Part shown: piece by piece, positions 32,654 to 42,116 of the stretch
Numbering within the stretch: the first letter of the stretch is position 1
Layout: each line of letters begins with the position of its first letter
From: Pseudoalteromonas denitrificans DSM 6059
GTDB lineage: Bacteria; Pseudomonadota; Gammaproteobacteria; Enterobacterales; Alteromonadaceae
Length of the DNA stretch: 52,234 nt
Assembly: GCF_900112265.1 (NCBI RefSeq)
Contig: NZ_FOLO01000040.1
Span: 1 to 52,234, forward strand
Direction: 5' to 3'
Position numbers and translations under genes: made by a program
Notes under the pieces: model-generated
Told to the model about the DNA's origin: nothing
Databases searched by the model: none
The model's input: only the letters and a program-made list of their open reading frames with translations

Positions 32654-35257
32654 ATGCAAATTAAATCTTCATATTTCAAAAAAGCGTTCTCCATGAGTTT
32701 ATTAACAAGTGCCTTATTTTTAGCAGGCTGTGGTAGTAATGATTCAGATAAAAAAATTGATGAAAATCCTTTATTAAAATTTAAAGGTGTATGGCAGCTT
32801 CCAGGTTATGGGGAGGTTCTTGATTTTAAAGATAACTCTTTGATCACTTACAATACTAATTCATATGGTTGTGTAAAAGTATCTGAAGTGCAATTTGATA
32901 AATTACCACTGTATTCAAAATATTTGAGTTTAGATAATAATAAACTTATTTATGATAATCCATTTACCAGTACTGCAACGTTTCAAAAACAAGATACAAA
33001 TTTTGATGCGTGTAATGTTGATAAATTACTTAAATCAGATGATCCAATAACAAACTTTGAATTTCTATGGCATACATTTAATGATTATTACGCATTTTTT
33101 GAATTAAGAGAGCTTAACTGGCAAGCGGTTTATGAACAGTACAGGCCTTTAGTGACAGCAAGTACAACACAAGAGCAACTTGGCGACATATTTGAGGCTA
33201 TGTTAGATGATATTGATGATGGTCATATTTCGTTATCAAATAAAGATACTTATATTGCCAATGGTGGCGATATTAAAGGCAGGGCATTACAGGCATACAA
33301 ACTGGCTCTTTCACTTGGAGATGAAGCGCAGTTTGGCGCATTGTATCAAGCAATAAATAGCATTAACCTAGAAGTAATTAAGTCTAATTTGGTGGATGGT
33401 AATTTAAAACAGTATGACAATTCGAATGCCATTCATTGGGGAGAATTGCCTGGCAATATAGGTTATTTAAGCATTAATCGTGTTATGGGCATGAATAAAA
33501 CGAATGCTGATGCACCACTTGGCGCAAATGACCAACTAGCCTACGTTGAGCAAGACTTGAAAGATACTGATTTAATAATGCAGACTGTGATGACGCAGTT
33601 CAAAGATACACAAGGGCTTGTGATAGATTTAAGGATAAATAATGGTGGGCTTGATAAAGTATCACAAAAAATAGCCAGCTACTTTAGCCAAACAGAATAC
33701 ACTTTTGCAACAAAACATGTTGCAAATAAGGCATTTAATGGTGATAAATTATCTTTAAAAGTAGTTGCTTCGCCTATTGAAGCTTATATTAAGCCCATTT
33801 ACGTTTTAACGGGACAATCTTCGGGTAGTGGTGGAGAGGTTTTAACACAAGCATTAAAATCTTTAGCACATGTCACAACAATTGGACAAGCAACGGAGGG
33901 TTCAGTATCTGATAGTTTAGAATTTGTGATGCCAAATGGTTGGGCTCTTAGTTTAAGCAATGAAATATACACAGATTTACAAGGCGCTATATTAGAAGGT
34001 CAGGGAGTTAAACCTGATGTTGAAATGCCCGTTTACGCTATGCTTGACTTACAAATGGGCTCAGATACACCAATAGATTATGTATTACAACAATTTGGCA
34101 TCACGCCTGCAAATGTGATGAGTTTTGATAAAGTTGAACAACAAATAAAAGCCTCTTTTGATACCTTAAAACTCCCAGGCATGTCACTTGCAGTGATTAA
34201 AAACAATGAAATTGTCTGGGAGACAGGTTTTGGGTTTGCGGATATAGAAACTGAGCGTCCTATTACAGAGCATACCCCTTTTAATGTTGGCTCAGTAAGT
34301 AAAACAATGTTAGCAACGGCCATAGCACAGCAAGTTGAATTAGGTAATGTGAGTTTAGAATTACCGATTAATGAAATGAATCTTCCATTTGAAATAAATA
34401 ACCCCCATAGTGATGAACCTATAAAATTAAAACATTTGGTGAGTCATACATCTGGGCTGTTAGATACTCAAAACTATAACTGTAGCTATTATATTCATGA
34501 AACAGGGGAGTCATTATACGCTAGTTTTGGAGTTGAAGCGTGTGATATTCAGGCAACACTTGATACTGCTACATTTTATCAAGAATATTTCACACAAGGA
34601 GAGAAGTATTATACAGATGATGTTTTTGCAACCGATGATGATGCGCTACCAGGCAGTTATTATGAGTATTCAAATGTGGGCGCTGGGCTTGCAGGTTTTG
34701 CGATTGAAAAGTTATTAGATATTGATTTATCACAAACAATGAAATCACAATTATTTGAACCTATGGGAATGTTAAATACTGCCTGGGATCATACCCAATT
34801 AAGTGAGCAAAACCCAAAGGCAGTGCAATATTCATTAGATGAAAGTAATGACCTAATAGCCATGCCAGAATTTAGTTACCCAACATTTTTTGATGGTGAT
34901 TTAAATACCAGCGCTCATGATTTAGCACGTTTATTGATCACAATAGGGAATAAAGGAATGATTGATAATAAACGTATTTTAAAAGCACAAACAGTTGAAA
35001 TGATGTTAACTCCACCAGTTGATACTTTTACAACAGATGTTGATAAACAAGGGCTGTTTTGGCGTATCAATGGTGCATTTATAGGCCATACAGGAGGAGA
35101 TCCGGGAACAAATGCAGTAATTCAGTACAACCAAATAACAGGTGCTGGATTTGTTGTATTAATGAATGGGGAAGACTCTGAAATGGGTAAAGATGAAATG
35201 GATGAACAGCTACAGCCTATATTGAACATGATTTATCGTTCTGGTTTGATGAATTAA
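32654..35257 (+). CDS. Lipoprotein fusion: S41 peptidase plus class C beta-lactamase-like domain
   Basis: An 867-residue lipoprotein with lipobox FLAGC (C25 region) in which two serine-hydrolase modules are joined. Residues about 130-470 are an S41 (tricorn/CtpA-like) peptidase: a helical cap, DDIDDGHISLSNKD, GLVIDLRINNGG and the nucleophile region TGQSSGSGGE, with Ser392 the likely catalytic residue. Residues about 500-865 are a penicillin-binding-protein/AmpC-like domain with S547-V-S-K550 (SxxK), YSN in YEYSNVGAG, and HTGGDPG in place of KTG. Such domains are esterases or peptidases as often as lactamases. AAGGA lies five to nine bases before the ATG. It is monocistronic. Confidence 0.88.
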   Translation: MQIKSSYFKKAFSMSLLTSALFLAGCGSNDSDKKIDENPLLKFKGVWQLPGYGEVLDFKDNSLITYNTNSYGCVKVSEVQFDKLPLYSKYLSLDNNKLIYDNPFTSTATFQKQDTNFDACNVDKLLKSDDPITNFEFLWHTFNDYYAFFELRELNWQAVYEQYRPLVTASTTQEQLGDIFEAMLDDIDDGHISLSNKDTYIANGGDIKGRALQAYKLALSLGDEAQFGALYQAINSINLEVIKSNLVDGNLKQYDNSNAIHWGELPGNIGYLSINRVMGMNKTNADAPLGANDQLAYVEQDLKDTDLIMQTVMTQFKDTQGLVIDLRINNGGLDKVSQKIASYFSQTEYTFATKHVANKAFNGDKLSLKVVASPIEAYIKPIYVLTGQSSGSGGEVLTQALKSLAHVTTIGQATEGSVSDSLEFVMPNGWALSLSNEIYTDLQGAILEGQGVKPDVEMPVYAMLDLQMGSDTPIDYVLQQFGITPANVMSFDKVEQQIKASFDTLKLPGMSLAVIKNNEIVWETGFGFADIETERPITEHTPFNVGSVSKTMLATAIAQQVELGNVSLELPINEMNLPFEINNPHSDEPIKLKHLVSHTSGLLDTQNYNCSYYIHETGESLYASFGVEACDIQATLDTATFYQEYFTQGEKYYTDDVFATDDDALPGSYYEYSNVGAGLAGFAIEKLLDIDLSQTMKSQLFEPMGMLNTAWDHTQLSEQNPKAVQYSLDESNDLIAMPEFSYPTFFDGDLNTSAHDLARLLITIGNKGMIDNKRILKAQTVEMMLTPPVDTFTTDVDKQGLFWRINGAFIGHTGGDPGTNAVIQYNQITGAGFVVLMNGEDSEMGKDEMDEQLQPILNMIYRSGLMN

Positions 35258-35264
35258 GCTCTCC

Positions 35265-35297
35265 TCTAGAGCAGTGCATAAAATGGACTGTTCTAGA
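35265..35297 (+). terminator. Hairpin after the S41/serine-hydrolase gene
   Basis: TCTAGAGCAGT (35265-35275) pairs with ACTGTTCTAGA (35287-35297), eleven pairs with one G-U. It begins seven bases after the stop codon, and no T-tract follows. Confidence 0.55.
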
Positions 35298-35406
35298 ATC
35301 CAAAATTGTTAAATATAATTAAAAAACTTTAAATCGTTTAAACCTTTTTAGTTTATTGTACGACTTAATAAAAAAGAGATAAAAATAAACTTAAAGGAAT
35401 CAATTT

Positions 35407-36102
35407 ATGAATTTAATAAAAACAGTAGTGAGCAGTGTTGCAGTGTTAGTTTTAAGTCAAAATACTTTTGCACATAGTTCTCATGGACATGAACTAACAT
35501 TACAAAAAACTGAAACCCTCAGTTTATCAAGTAAGCACATTTCAAATTTCAAGATTGAAGCGGGTTCTGGAAAAATGAAAATCGCATCTGCTGATGTAGA
35601 TGCCATTGAGGTTCAGGCTGAAATTTATCAAAAAGAATCACATAATAATTATTGCTTAACACTTAAAAAACATGGGGGGAGTGCAAAATTAGAATCTGCG
35701 ACATGTCATCATAATAATGAAACGCGTATAGATTTAACAATAAAAGTGCCAAAGAAAATGAACTTAGATATTGATGATGGCTCAGGCCCGATTGAAGTAC
35801 TGGGTGTCGCAAATTTAACAATAGAGGATGGTTCAGGTTCAATAAAGGTGAGTCAAATTAGCGGGAAAGTTGAAATACAAGATGGCTCAGGACGAATAGA
35901 TATTAAAGATGTCAAAAATGATGTTTCAATTGACGATGGCTCTGGGGCAATTGATGTAAGGGATATTTCAGGTAAAGTCACTATCTCAGATGGTTCTGGC
36001 AGTATAAATGTTGATACTGCTGATAGCTTTGAGCTTGTTAATGATGGCTCCGGCTCAGTTCATGTTGATAATATTGCGGGTAAAGTTGAAATGGATAACT
36101 AA
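35407..36102 (+). CDS. Exported DUF4097-like protein with 18-residue DGSG repeats
   Basis: The 231-residue product has a signal peptide (to about residue 22, TFA) and a mature N-terminus with three His (HSSHGH). From residue 124 the motif DGSG recurs at 124, 141, 159, 177, 195 and 213, an 18-residue period with one 17-residue step, between short beta-strands (IEV...VTI). This is the layout of a beta-solenoid, as in the DUF4097/DUF2807 adhesin-like group. A degenerate start of the series (AGSGK) lies near residue 53. AAAGGAA precedes the ATG. A well-formed terminator follows. Its role, structural or ligand-binding, is unknown. Confidence 0.8.
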   Translation: MNLIKTVVSSVAVLVLSQNTFAHSSHGHELTLQKTETLSLSSKHISNFKIEAGSGKMKIASADVDAIEVQAEIYQKESHNNYCLTLKKHGGSAKLESATCHHNNETRIDLTIKVPKKMNLDIDDGSGPIEVLGVANLTIEDGSGSIKVSQISGKVEIQDGSGRIDIKDVKNDVSIDDGSGAIDVRDISGKVTISDGSGSINVDTADSFELVNDGSGSVHVDNIAGKVEMDN

Positions 36103-36125
36103 AAAAGTATATATAAAATCCATAT

Positions 36126-36165
36126 TGCTCAAACATAAACTTTAATAAGTTAGGTTTGAGCATTT
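36126..36165 (+). terminator. Terminator hairpin after the DGSG-repeat gene
   Basis: TGCTCAAAC (36126-36134) pairs with GTTTGAGCA (36154-36162), with an inner AACTT/AAGTT stem (36138-36142, 36147-36151) and a TTTA tail. Confidence 0.7.
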
Positions 36166-36312
36166 ACGCTCATATTTCAAATCGTACTCCCCTCAATCCA
36201 AATGTATCTTTTTTCGTCAAAGTAACAAATCTTTACGATTAAAGTCATTGCTATTTTAGCCAGTCTGTTTACATTACTATGCGATAACCCCAATATAAGA
36301 ATTTAAGAAAAT

Positions 36313-38799
36313 ATGATGGTAAATAAAACACTCATTTCGCTTGCTGTTGTGGCTGCTTTTACGTTAACGGCTTGTCAAACCACTGATACCCAAAAATTAG
36401 TTAAAACATCCACATCCAAAGTTGCAACTGAAATAAAAACACCAGTAAAAACGGGTGAAACACAAATCACTTTAAAACAAGCTATGGCACACCCTGATTG
36501 GCTAGGTCGTCAGCCGTTGTCGTCGTATTGGGCTGGCGATTCATCATCTGTTTTTTATACAAGAAAACAAGCGGGTAATGAGCTTAAAGATTTATTTAAT
36601 CAAAAGCTTAAAGCTAATGTAAAAGGTAATAAGGTATCAATTGAATCTTTGCACCAAGCAGGAGCAAAAAATACTGTTTTTTCTGAAAATGGTCAGTTTC
36701 AAGCATATGTATTTAAAGGCGATGTGTTTGTAAAAAATATAAATACGGGCACTGTGACTCAGGTAACACGTTCATCTTCAAGTGAGTCAGATGTTCAATT
36801 TTTGAATGATGGTAGCTTAGTTTATCGCGAAGGGACTACATTTAATAAAGTAAATTTAAATACAGGTTTTACGGTTGAAATTGCTAATTTAAAAATGTCT
36901 CAAAAACCAAAAGGCGTTGAAGAACCAAAAGACTACATTGCAAAAGAACAACATAAGTTAATAAACTTTATCGCTTTAACACATAAAAATAAAAAAGATA
37001 AACAAAAATTAAAAAATGAAGTTGATTCTAAAAACCCAAGTAGAGTAGATGATGCATTTTATTTTGGTAAGGATAAGCGTTTAGTTGATGCACAGTTATC
37101 ACCATCAGGCACACATATTATTGCTGTTGTAACTGAAAATACATCTTGGCGTGCAGATAGCGATATTATGCCTAACTATATTGCTGACGATGCGAGAGTC
37201 AAATCTAAAAAAGTTCGTCGTCGTGTTGCCGACGCACAATCTCAAACTTCTCAAGTATATATTTTAGACTTAGAAACAGGCACTCAAACAGAGCTTACAT
37301 TTGATGTTTTGCCGGGTTTTGATGATGATGTATTAGCAAAAGTTAAAACAGAAAATTACGCCCGTGAAGGTAAAAAGTATAAGTCAGAAAAATCTCCTCG
37401 TGCCATTAATTTAATGATGGATTGGACTTGGTCACAAAGTGCAATTCAATGGAATAAGCAAGGTACACAAGCTGCCGTTATGCTTGAAGCTTGGGATAAT
37501 AAAGATAGATGGATTGCATCTGTCGATTTTGAAAAATCAAAATTTGTTTCACAACATAGGTTACATGATGATGCATGGATTAATTATGCATTTAATGATT
37601 TTGGTTGGTTTAATCATTCAGACACTTTGTATTTTTTATCTGAAGAGTCTGGTTATAGCCAGTTATACAAAAAACCACTTAATGGCAAAGCATCAGCTTT
37701 AACCCAAGGTCAGTTTGTTATTTCAAATTTAGATTTATCAAAAGATGATAAGCATATTTATTATAAAGCGAATGAAAAACATCCGGGTATTTATGAAGTT
37801 TATCGCATTAATACTGAAACCGAAAAACGAGAAGCGATAACAGACTTAAATGGTATGACAGACTTTAAACTCAGCCCTGATGAGTCAAAATTATTGTTAT
37901 CTCATTCAAAAATCATGTTACCAACAGAGCTTTATGTAACAGATGTGACACCTGGCTCTGAAGTGGTACGTTTAACAAATACGGTTTCTGATCAATTTAA
38001 AAATACACAATTGATTGCACCTAAAGTGGTGGCTGTTGCATCTTCTCATACAGAGCAACCCATTTATGCAAAAGTGTATTATCCAGCCGATTATAAAGAA
38101 GGCGAGTCGGGTAAAAATAGAAAAGCCATTATTTTTAATCATGGTGCAGGTTATTTACAAAACTCTCATTTAGGCTGGTCAGGATATTTTAGGGAATTCA
38201 TGTTCCATTCATTACTTGCCAGTGAAGGGTATGTTGTAATGGATATGGATTACCGTGCTTCTAAAGGCTATGGTCGAGATTGGCGTACTGCGATTTATCG
38301 TAATATGGGGACGCCTGAAATTGAAGATTTAGCCGATGGCATCAAGTGGATGCAAAATAATGCGAATGTTGATAATAAAAGAGTCGGGACTTATGGTGGC
38401 TCTTATGGTGGGTTTATGACATTCATGGCATTGTTAACCCGTCCTGAGCTTTTCCAAGCTGGTGCGGCGCTGAGACCTGTAAGTGATTGGGCACATTATA
38501 ATGATCCCTATACATCAAATATCCTTAATCGTCCCGATGTTGACCCTATTGCATATGAACGTAGTTCGCCTATATATTTTGCTGAAGGTTTACAAAAGAA
38601 TTTGTTGATCAATGCACCTATGGTTGATGATAATGTATTTTTTCAAGATGTCGTACGTTTGGTTCAACGATTTATTGAACTAGAAAAAGAAAATTTTGAA
38701 ACTGCAATTTATCCAGTTGAAGCGCATGGATTTCGTCAACCATCTAGTTGGTTAGATGAATATCGTAGAATTTATAAATTATTTAAAGACAAATTATAG
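36313..38799 (+). CDS. S9-family prolyl oligopeptidase-like lipoprotein
   Basis: The 828-residue product begins with a lipoprotein signal ending LTLTAC (lipidated Cys near residue 21), so it is anchored in the envelope. The middle (about 60-560) is a beta-propeller with repeated strands. The C-terminal alpha/beta-hydrolase domain has the nucleophile S697 in GTYGGSYGGFM, an Asp pair at 772-773 (VDDNV) and H805 (EAHGF), as in dipeptidyl-peptidase IV-like S9 enzymes. It would cleave short peptides, often after proline. ATG ATG begins the gene; the second (36316) is equally possible. It ends at a bidirectional terminator. Confidence 0.93.
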   Translation: MMVNKTLISLAVVAAFTLTACQTTDTQKLVKTSTSKVATEIKTPVKTGETQITLKQAMAHPDWLGRQPLSSYWAGDSSSVFYTRKQAGNELKDLFNQKLKANVKGNKVSIESLHQAGAKNTVFSENGQFQAYVFKGDVFVKNINTGTVTQVTRSSSSESDVQFLNDGSLVYREGTTFNKVNLNTGFTVEIANLKMSQKPKGVEEPKDYIAKEQHKLINFIALTHKNKKDKQKLKNEVDSKNPSRVDDAFYFGKDKRLVDAQLSPSGTHIIAVVTENTSWRADSDIMPNYIADDARVKSKKVRRRVADAQSQTSQVYILDLETGTQTELTFDVLPGFDDDVLAKVKTENYAREGKKYKSEKSPRAINLMMDWTWSQSAIQWNKQGTQAAVMLEAWDNKDRWIASVDFEKSKFVSQHRLHDDAWINYAFNDFGWFNHSDTLYFLSEESGYSQLYKKPLNGKASALTQGQFVISNLDLSKDDKHIYYKANEKHPGIYEVYRINTETEKREAITDLNGMTDFKLSPDESKLLLSHSKIMLPTELYVTDVTPGSEVVRLTNTVSDQFKNTQLIAPKVVAVASSHTEQPIYAKVYYPADYKEGESGKNRKAIIFNHGAGYLQNSHLGWSGYFREFMFHSLLASEGYVVMDMDYRASKGYGRDWRTAIYRNMGTPEIEDLADGIKWMQNNANVDNKRVGTYGGSYGGFMTFMALLTRPELFQAGAALRPVSDWAHYNDPYTSNILNRPDVDPIAYERSSPIYFAEGLQKNLLINAPMVDDNVFFQDVVRLVQRFIELEKENFETAIYPVEAHGFRQPSSWLDEYRRIYKLFKDKL

Positions 38800-38822
38800 T
38801 TTAATTTTTAGTATTTTTAATA

Positions 38823-38854
38823 AGACGATTACCACGTGGATGTGGCAATCGTCT
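38823..38854. terminator. Bidirectional terminator between S9 peptidase and ABC permease genes
   Basis: AGACGATT (38823-38830) pairs with AATCGTCT (38847-38854), and CCAC (38832-38835) with GTGG (38842-38845) in the interior. ATTTT follows on the plus strand and a T-run (TTTTT upstream, read as A on the other strand) on the minus strand. Confidence 0.8.
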
Positions 38855-38876
38855 ATTTTAAAAAAGATTTTGAAAC

Positions 38877-41393
38877 TTATTCATATCGTAATGAATAAAT
38901 AGGGTTTTTTCTTGCAACCCGTGATGCATTTAAGCCTACTGTGAGCCAAGCAATCATCAGAGATAATAAGCCAACTGATAAACACATAGGTATTAACCAA
39001 AGCGTATCTATACGATATGGAAAAGCTTCCAACCAACTTAACATCATATAGGTCGCGATCGGCCAGGCAATCATGTTGGCAATCATGACAGGTTGAGAGA
39101 ATTGCCATAACAATAAGCTAACAATATCTTTTACGCTTGCTCCCATCACCTTACGAATACCAATCTCTTTAGTACGTCTCTCAACTGTAAAAGCAGATAA
39201 ACCAAATAAGCCTAGACATGCAACAACAATTGCAAGTAATGAAAATATCAAAAATAGTTGGGCGGTTGTGAGTTCATCATGATATTGCGCTTTCATCATT
39301 TCATTTAAAAATTCAAAGGAAATGGGCTGCATAGGTATATTTCTTTTCCAAATATTTTCAATCTGTAGCATTAAAGCAGGCACATTGTCTGTTTTAAAGG
39401 ATATATTTGCGACTCTAAATCTGGATGGATTTAAAGTATAAATACTCGCTCGCACACCAAATTTTATAGAACGAAAATAAATATCAGGTATCACACCTAT
39501 AATGGTTAAATGTTGTTTTCCGCCTTCATCCGTTTCAAGGGTTTTACCAATGGCATCTTGTGCATGAGTAAAACCAAACTTTTTAAGGGCTGATTCATTT
39601 AAAATAACACTTGCTTTGCCAACTTTATTTTCACTTTCTTGAATTGGAATGATGCTATCGGAACCATACTCTTTATTAAATAACCTTCCTGCGAGAGGTT
39701 TTACTTTATAGGCTTCAAAAAAACCATAACCCATATTATGATAATTTATTACTATATTTTGGTTTGCTACGCCATTTGAATGTGTTTCTAATAGTTTAAA
39801 GTTGTTGTTATTTTCATTATCCTGAGTTGGAGACTCTGATGAATATACTAAACTGGTTACTTCTGGAAGGTTCAGTAATTCTTGCTTTAAGCTTGTCAAA
39901 TTGTCTCCAGTTCTGGCGATATTTAGTATCAGTTTATTATCATGTTGATATCCTACATCTATGTTATTTGAAAATATTGTTTGGCTATAAACCACTAAGG
40001 TTGAAATGACTAAAATAATAGATATGGAAAATTGAAATATCACTAACAAGGTGCGAAGTTTAGCTGAACTTGCTGATTCAACGTTTTTGCTCGATTTTAA
40101 AATATGCCCTGGTTTAAAGTGTGATAAATATAGAGCTGGATATAATCCAGCGCCAATACCGACACATATTGAAATCAGTAATAACGTAAACAATAAAGGG
40201 AGATCATTAAATAAATCTAATGTTAATTCTTTTCCTATTAATTGATTATAAAATGGCAAAATAAGTTCAACAGCAACAAGGGAAAATAAAAGTGAAAGTA
40301 ATACAAGCGCAATCGCTTCCCCTAAAAATTGAATAGCAACTTGCGTTCTACTTGCCCCTAATACTTTTCTCATTGCCACTTCTCGTGCACGTTTACTTGC
40401 TTTTGCTGTAGACAGATTCATGAAGTTTATGCATGCAATTAAGAGTACTAAAGCTGCAACTAATACAAATGTTTTTATCATATTGCCATCACCCATAGGT
40501 GTTAAATCACCCAAGTTTCCAGCGTGACGTTTTGCTTCTAAATGTAACTTTGGTACCGGCATTAATTTTAGTTTTAAAAAGTCAGTGACTTTTTTATCTG
40601 TTGATAGTGTGCCAAAAATACGTGGTAGCATTTCGACTAAAGGGCTTTCATTATTGATCCAATAGTTAATTCTATCTTGTAATTGTTTTAACTTTATATT
40701 TTGATTTAATTTAAAATAGGTATAAACATTCAGACTAGTCCAAGTATTAAGCGTTCCATCATTTTCAGCAAAAAGACTGGGTTGTAAATACACAAGAATA
40801 TTTGTATTGAGATGTGTTGCATCAGGTAAGGTTTTAATAACACCAGTGATAGGCAAGGTAGCTGTTTTACCTGCAATGCAACACACCGTGAGTGTTTCTC
40901 CAACCACATTTGTACGGCCAAAATATTTATGAGCTAATTTTTCACTGATCACAAGATCCATAGGTTTGTTAAATGAAGATGCTTTGGCACCAAAAGCAAA
41001 GGGTAAATCAAAAATATTAAAAAAGCTGCCATCCACCATAGTGATTTGTTCTGAAAAAGCATGGCCATCTTGTTGAATTGTCATATTAAACTGAATAAAA
41101 CGTACGCCGTCTTCAATTTCATTTTTAGCAAAATCTCGAATAGCTTCCATCATGCTGCCCGCAGATCTGACAGTATTAAATGGTTCTTGATTTGGCATTG
41201 AATACGCTGTGTGCATACGTACCAAACGATCTTTATCAGTTAACCAAGAATCAAATCCAGTTTCTTGTTCAACAAATAACATAATTAAAATACAACTCAT
41301 TAAACCTATGGCTAAACCAAAAATATTGATCACGGAAAATATTCCGTTTTTTATAATATTGCGCCAGGCGGTGATCAGATAATTGCGAAACAT
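38877..41393 (-). CDS. MacB/FtsX-type ABC permease, 838 aa
   Basis: The inner-membrane permease starts MFRNYLITAWRNIIKN, typical of the FtsX-like group, with a first helix, then a large periplasmic domain (about 45-285). Three helices cover about 290-400 and carry the family's ASKRAREVAMRKVLGASR motif. A fourth helix is near 450, followed by a second periplasmic domain, then three more helices (about 715-830) with the duplicate motif VERRTKEIGIRKVMGAS. At 838 residues it is the doubled form, twice the size of MacB's permease. It is last in a three-gene operon with ATPase (12 bases upstream) and adaptor, and GGGAG precedes the ATG. Confidence 0.93.
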   Translation of the reverse strand: MFRNYLITAWRNIIKNGIFSVINIFGLAIGLMSCILIMLFVEQETGFDSWLTDKDRLVRMHTAYSMPNQEPFNTVRSAGSMMEAIRDFAKNEIEDGVRFIQFNMTIQQDGHAFSEQITMVDGSFFNIFDLPFAFGAKASSFNKPMDLVISEKLAHKYFGRTNVVGETLTVCCIAGKTATLPITGVIKTLPDATHLNTNILVYLQPSLFAENDGTLNTWTSLNVYTYFKLNQNIKLKQLQDRINYWINNESPLVEMLPRIFGTLSTDKKVTDFLKLKLMPVPKLHLEAKRHAGNLGDLTPMGDGNMIKTFVLVAALVLLIACINFMNLSTAKASKRAREVAMRKVLGASRTQVAIQFLGEAIALVLLSLLFSLVAVELILPFYNQLIGKELTLDLFNDLPLLFTLLLISICVGIGAGLYPALYLSHFKPGHILKSSKNVESASSAKLRTLLVIFQFSISIILVISTLVVYSQTIFSNNIDVGYQHDNKLILNIARTGDNLTSLKQELLNLPEVTSLVYSSESPTQDNENNNNFKLLETHSNGVANQNIVINYHNMGYGFFEAYKVKPLAGRLFNKEYGSDSIIPIQESENKVGKASVILNESALKKFGFTHAQDAIGKTLETDEGGKQHLTIIGVIPDIYFRSIKFGVRASIYTLNPSRFRVANISFKTDNVPALMLQIENIWKRNIPMQPISFEFLNEMMKAQYHDELTTAQLFLIFSLLAIVVACLGLFGLSAFTVERRTKEIGIRKVMGASVKDIVSLLLWQFSQPVMIANMIAWPIATYMMLSWLEAFPYRIDTLWLIPMCLSVGLLSLMIAWLTVGLNASRVARKNPIYSLRYE

Positions 41394-41405
41394 GTTTATT
41401 TCTCC

Positions 41406-42086
41406 CTATGCCGCTCGTACATTTTCAATAACAACATGGCCATCAAATAAATTTATGGTTCGACTTGCGTAATTTGCGTGTACAGCACTATGGGTCACCA
41501 TTATGATGGTTGTGCCTTCTTCGTTGAGTGTTTGCAACATTTCCATGACTTCTTGACCATGAGCGCTATCTAAGTTTCCGGTTGGTTCATCTGCTAAAAT
41601 CATTGCTTGATCTCCCACAACCGCTCTGGCAACAGCGACACGTTGTTGTTGTCCACCTGAGAGCTGACTTGGCATATGTTTGGCTCTATGTGCTATACCC
41701 ACTTTATCCATGACTTTTTCTACTCTGCTTTTACGTTCAAAAGTCGGGATTTTGTGATAAATTAAGGCAAGTTCAATGTTTTCTGCAACGGTTAATTCAT
41801 CAATTAAATTGAAATTTTGAAAAATAAATCCAATACTTTTCTTTCGGATCAATGAAAGCTGGCTCTCTGAATATCCAGCTACATTTTCTCCGGCAAAAAT
41901 ATAATCGCCGCTTGAAGGGGAGTCGAGCATGCCTATGGTATTAAGTAAAGTCGACTTACCACAGCCAGAAGGCCCCATGATAGCAACGAATTCTCCTTTT
42001 TTAATTTCAATATTGACATTATTAAGTGCCATCGTCTCAACATCATCAGTTTGGTAGGTACGTGATAAGTTATGTAATTTCAGCAT
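41406..42086 (-). CDS. ABC ATPase of the MacB/LolD type
   Basis: The 226-residue ATPase has Walker A GPSGCGKSTLLNTIG, the Q-loop FQNFNLIDEL, the signature LSGGQQQRVAVARA, Walker B MILADEPTGNLDS and the H-loop MVTHSA. This matches ATPases that drive FtsX/MacB-type mechanotransmission rather than solute import. It lies between the adaptor and permease genes, separated by 30 and 12 bases. AGGAAAATAAC precedes the ATG. Confidence 0.96.
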   Translation of the reverse strand: MLKLHNLSRTYQTDDVETMALNNVNIEIKKGEFVAIMGPSGCGKSTLLNTIGMLDSPSSGDYIFAGENVAGYSESQLSLIRKKSIGFIFQNFNLIDELTVAENIELALIYHKIPTFERKSRVEKVMDKVGIAHRAKHMPSQLSGGQQQRVAVARAVVGDQAMILADEPTGNLDSAHGQEVMEMLQTLNEEGTTIIMVTHSAVHANYASRTINLFDGHVVIENVRAA

Positions 42087-42116
42087 GTTATTTTCCTATT
42101 ATCATTATAAATTTTA

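Noticed and set aside
34289..34300. Calling the SVSK motif an antibiotic-resistance beta-lactamase
   Set aside because: The Lys-Thr-Gly motif is replaced by His-Thr-Gly and the domain is fused to an S41 peptidase in a lipoprotein, so peptidase or esterase activity is more likely.
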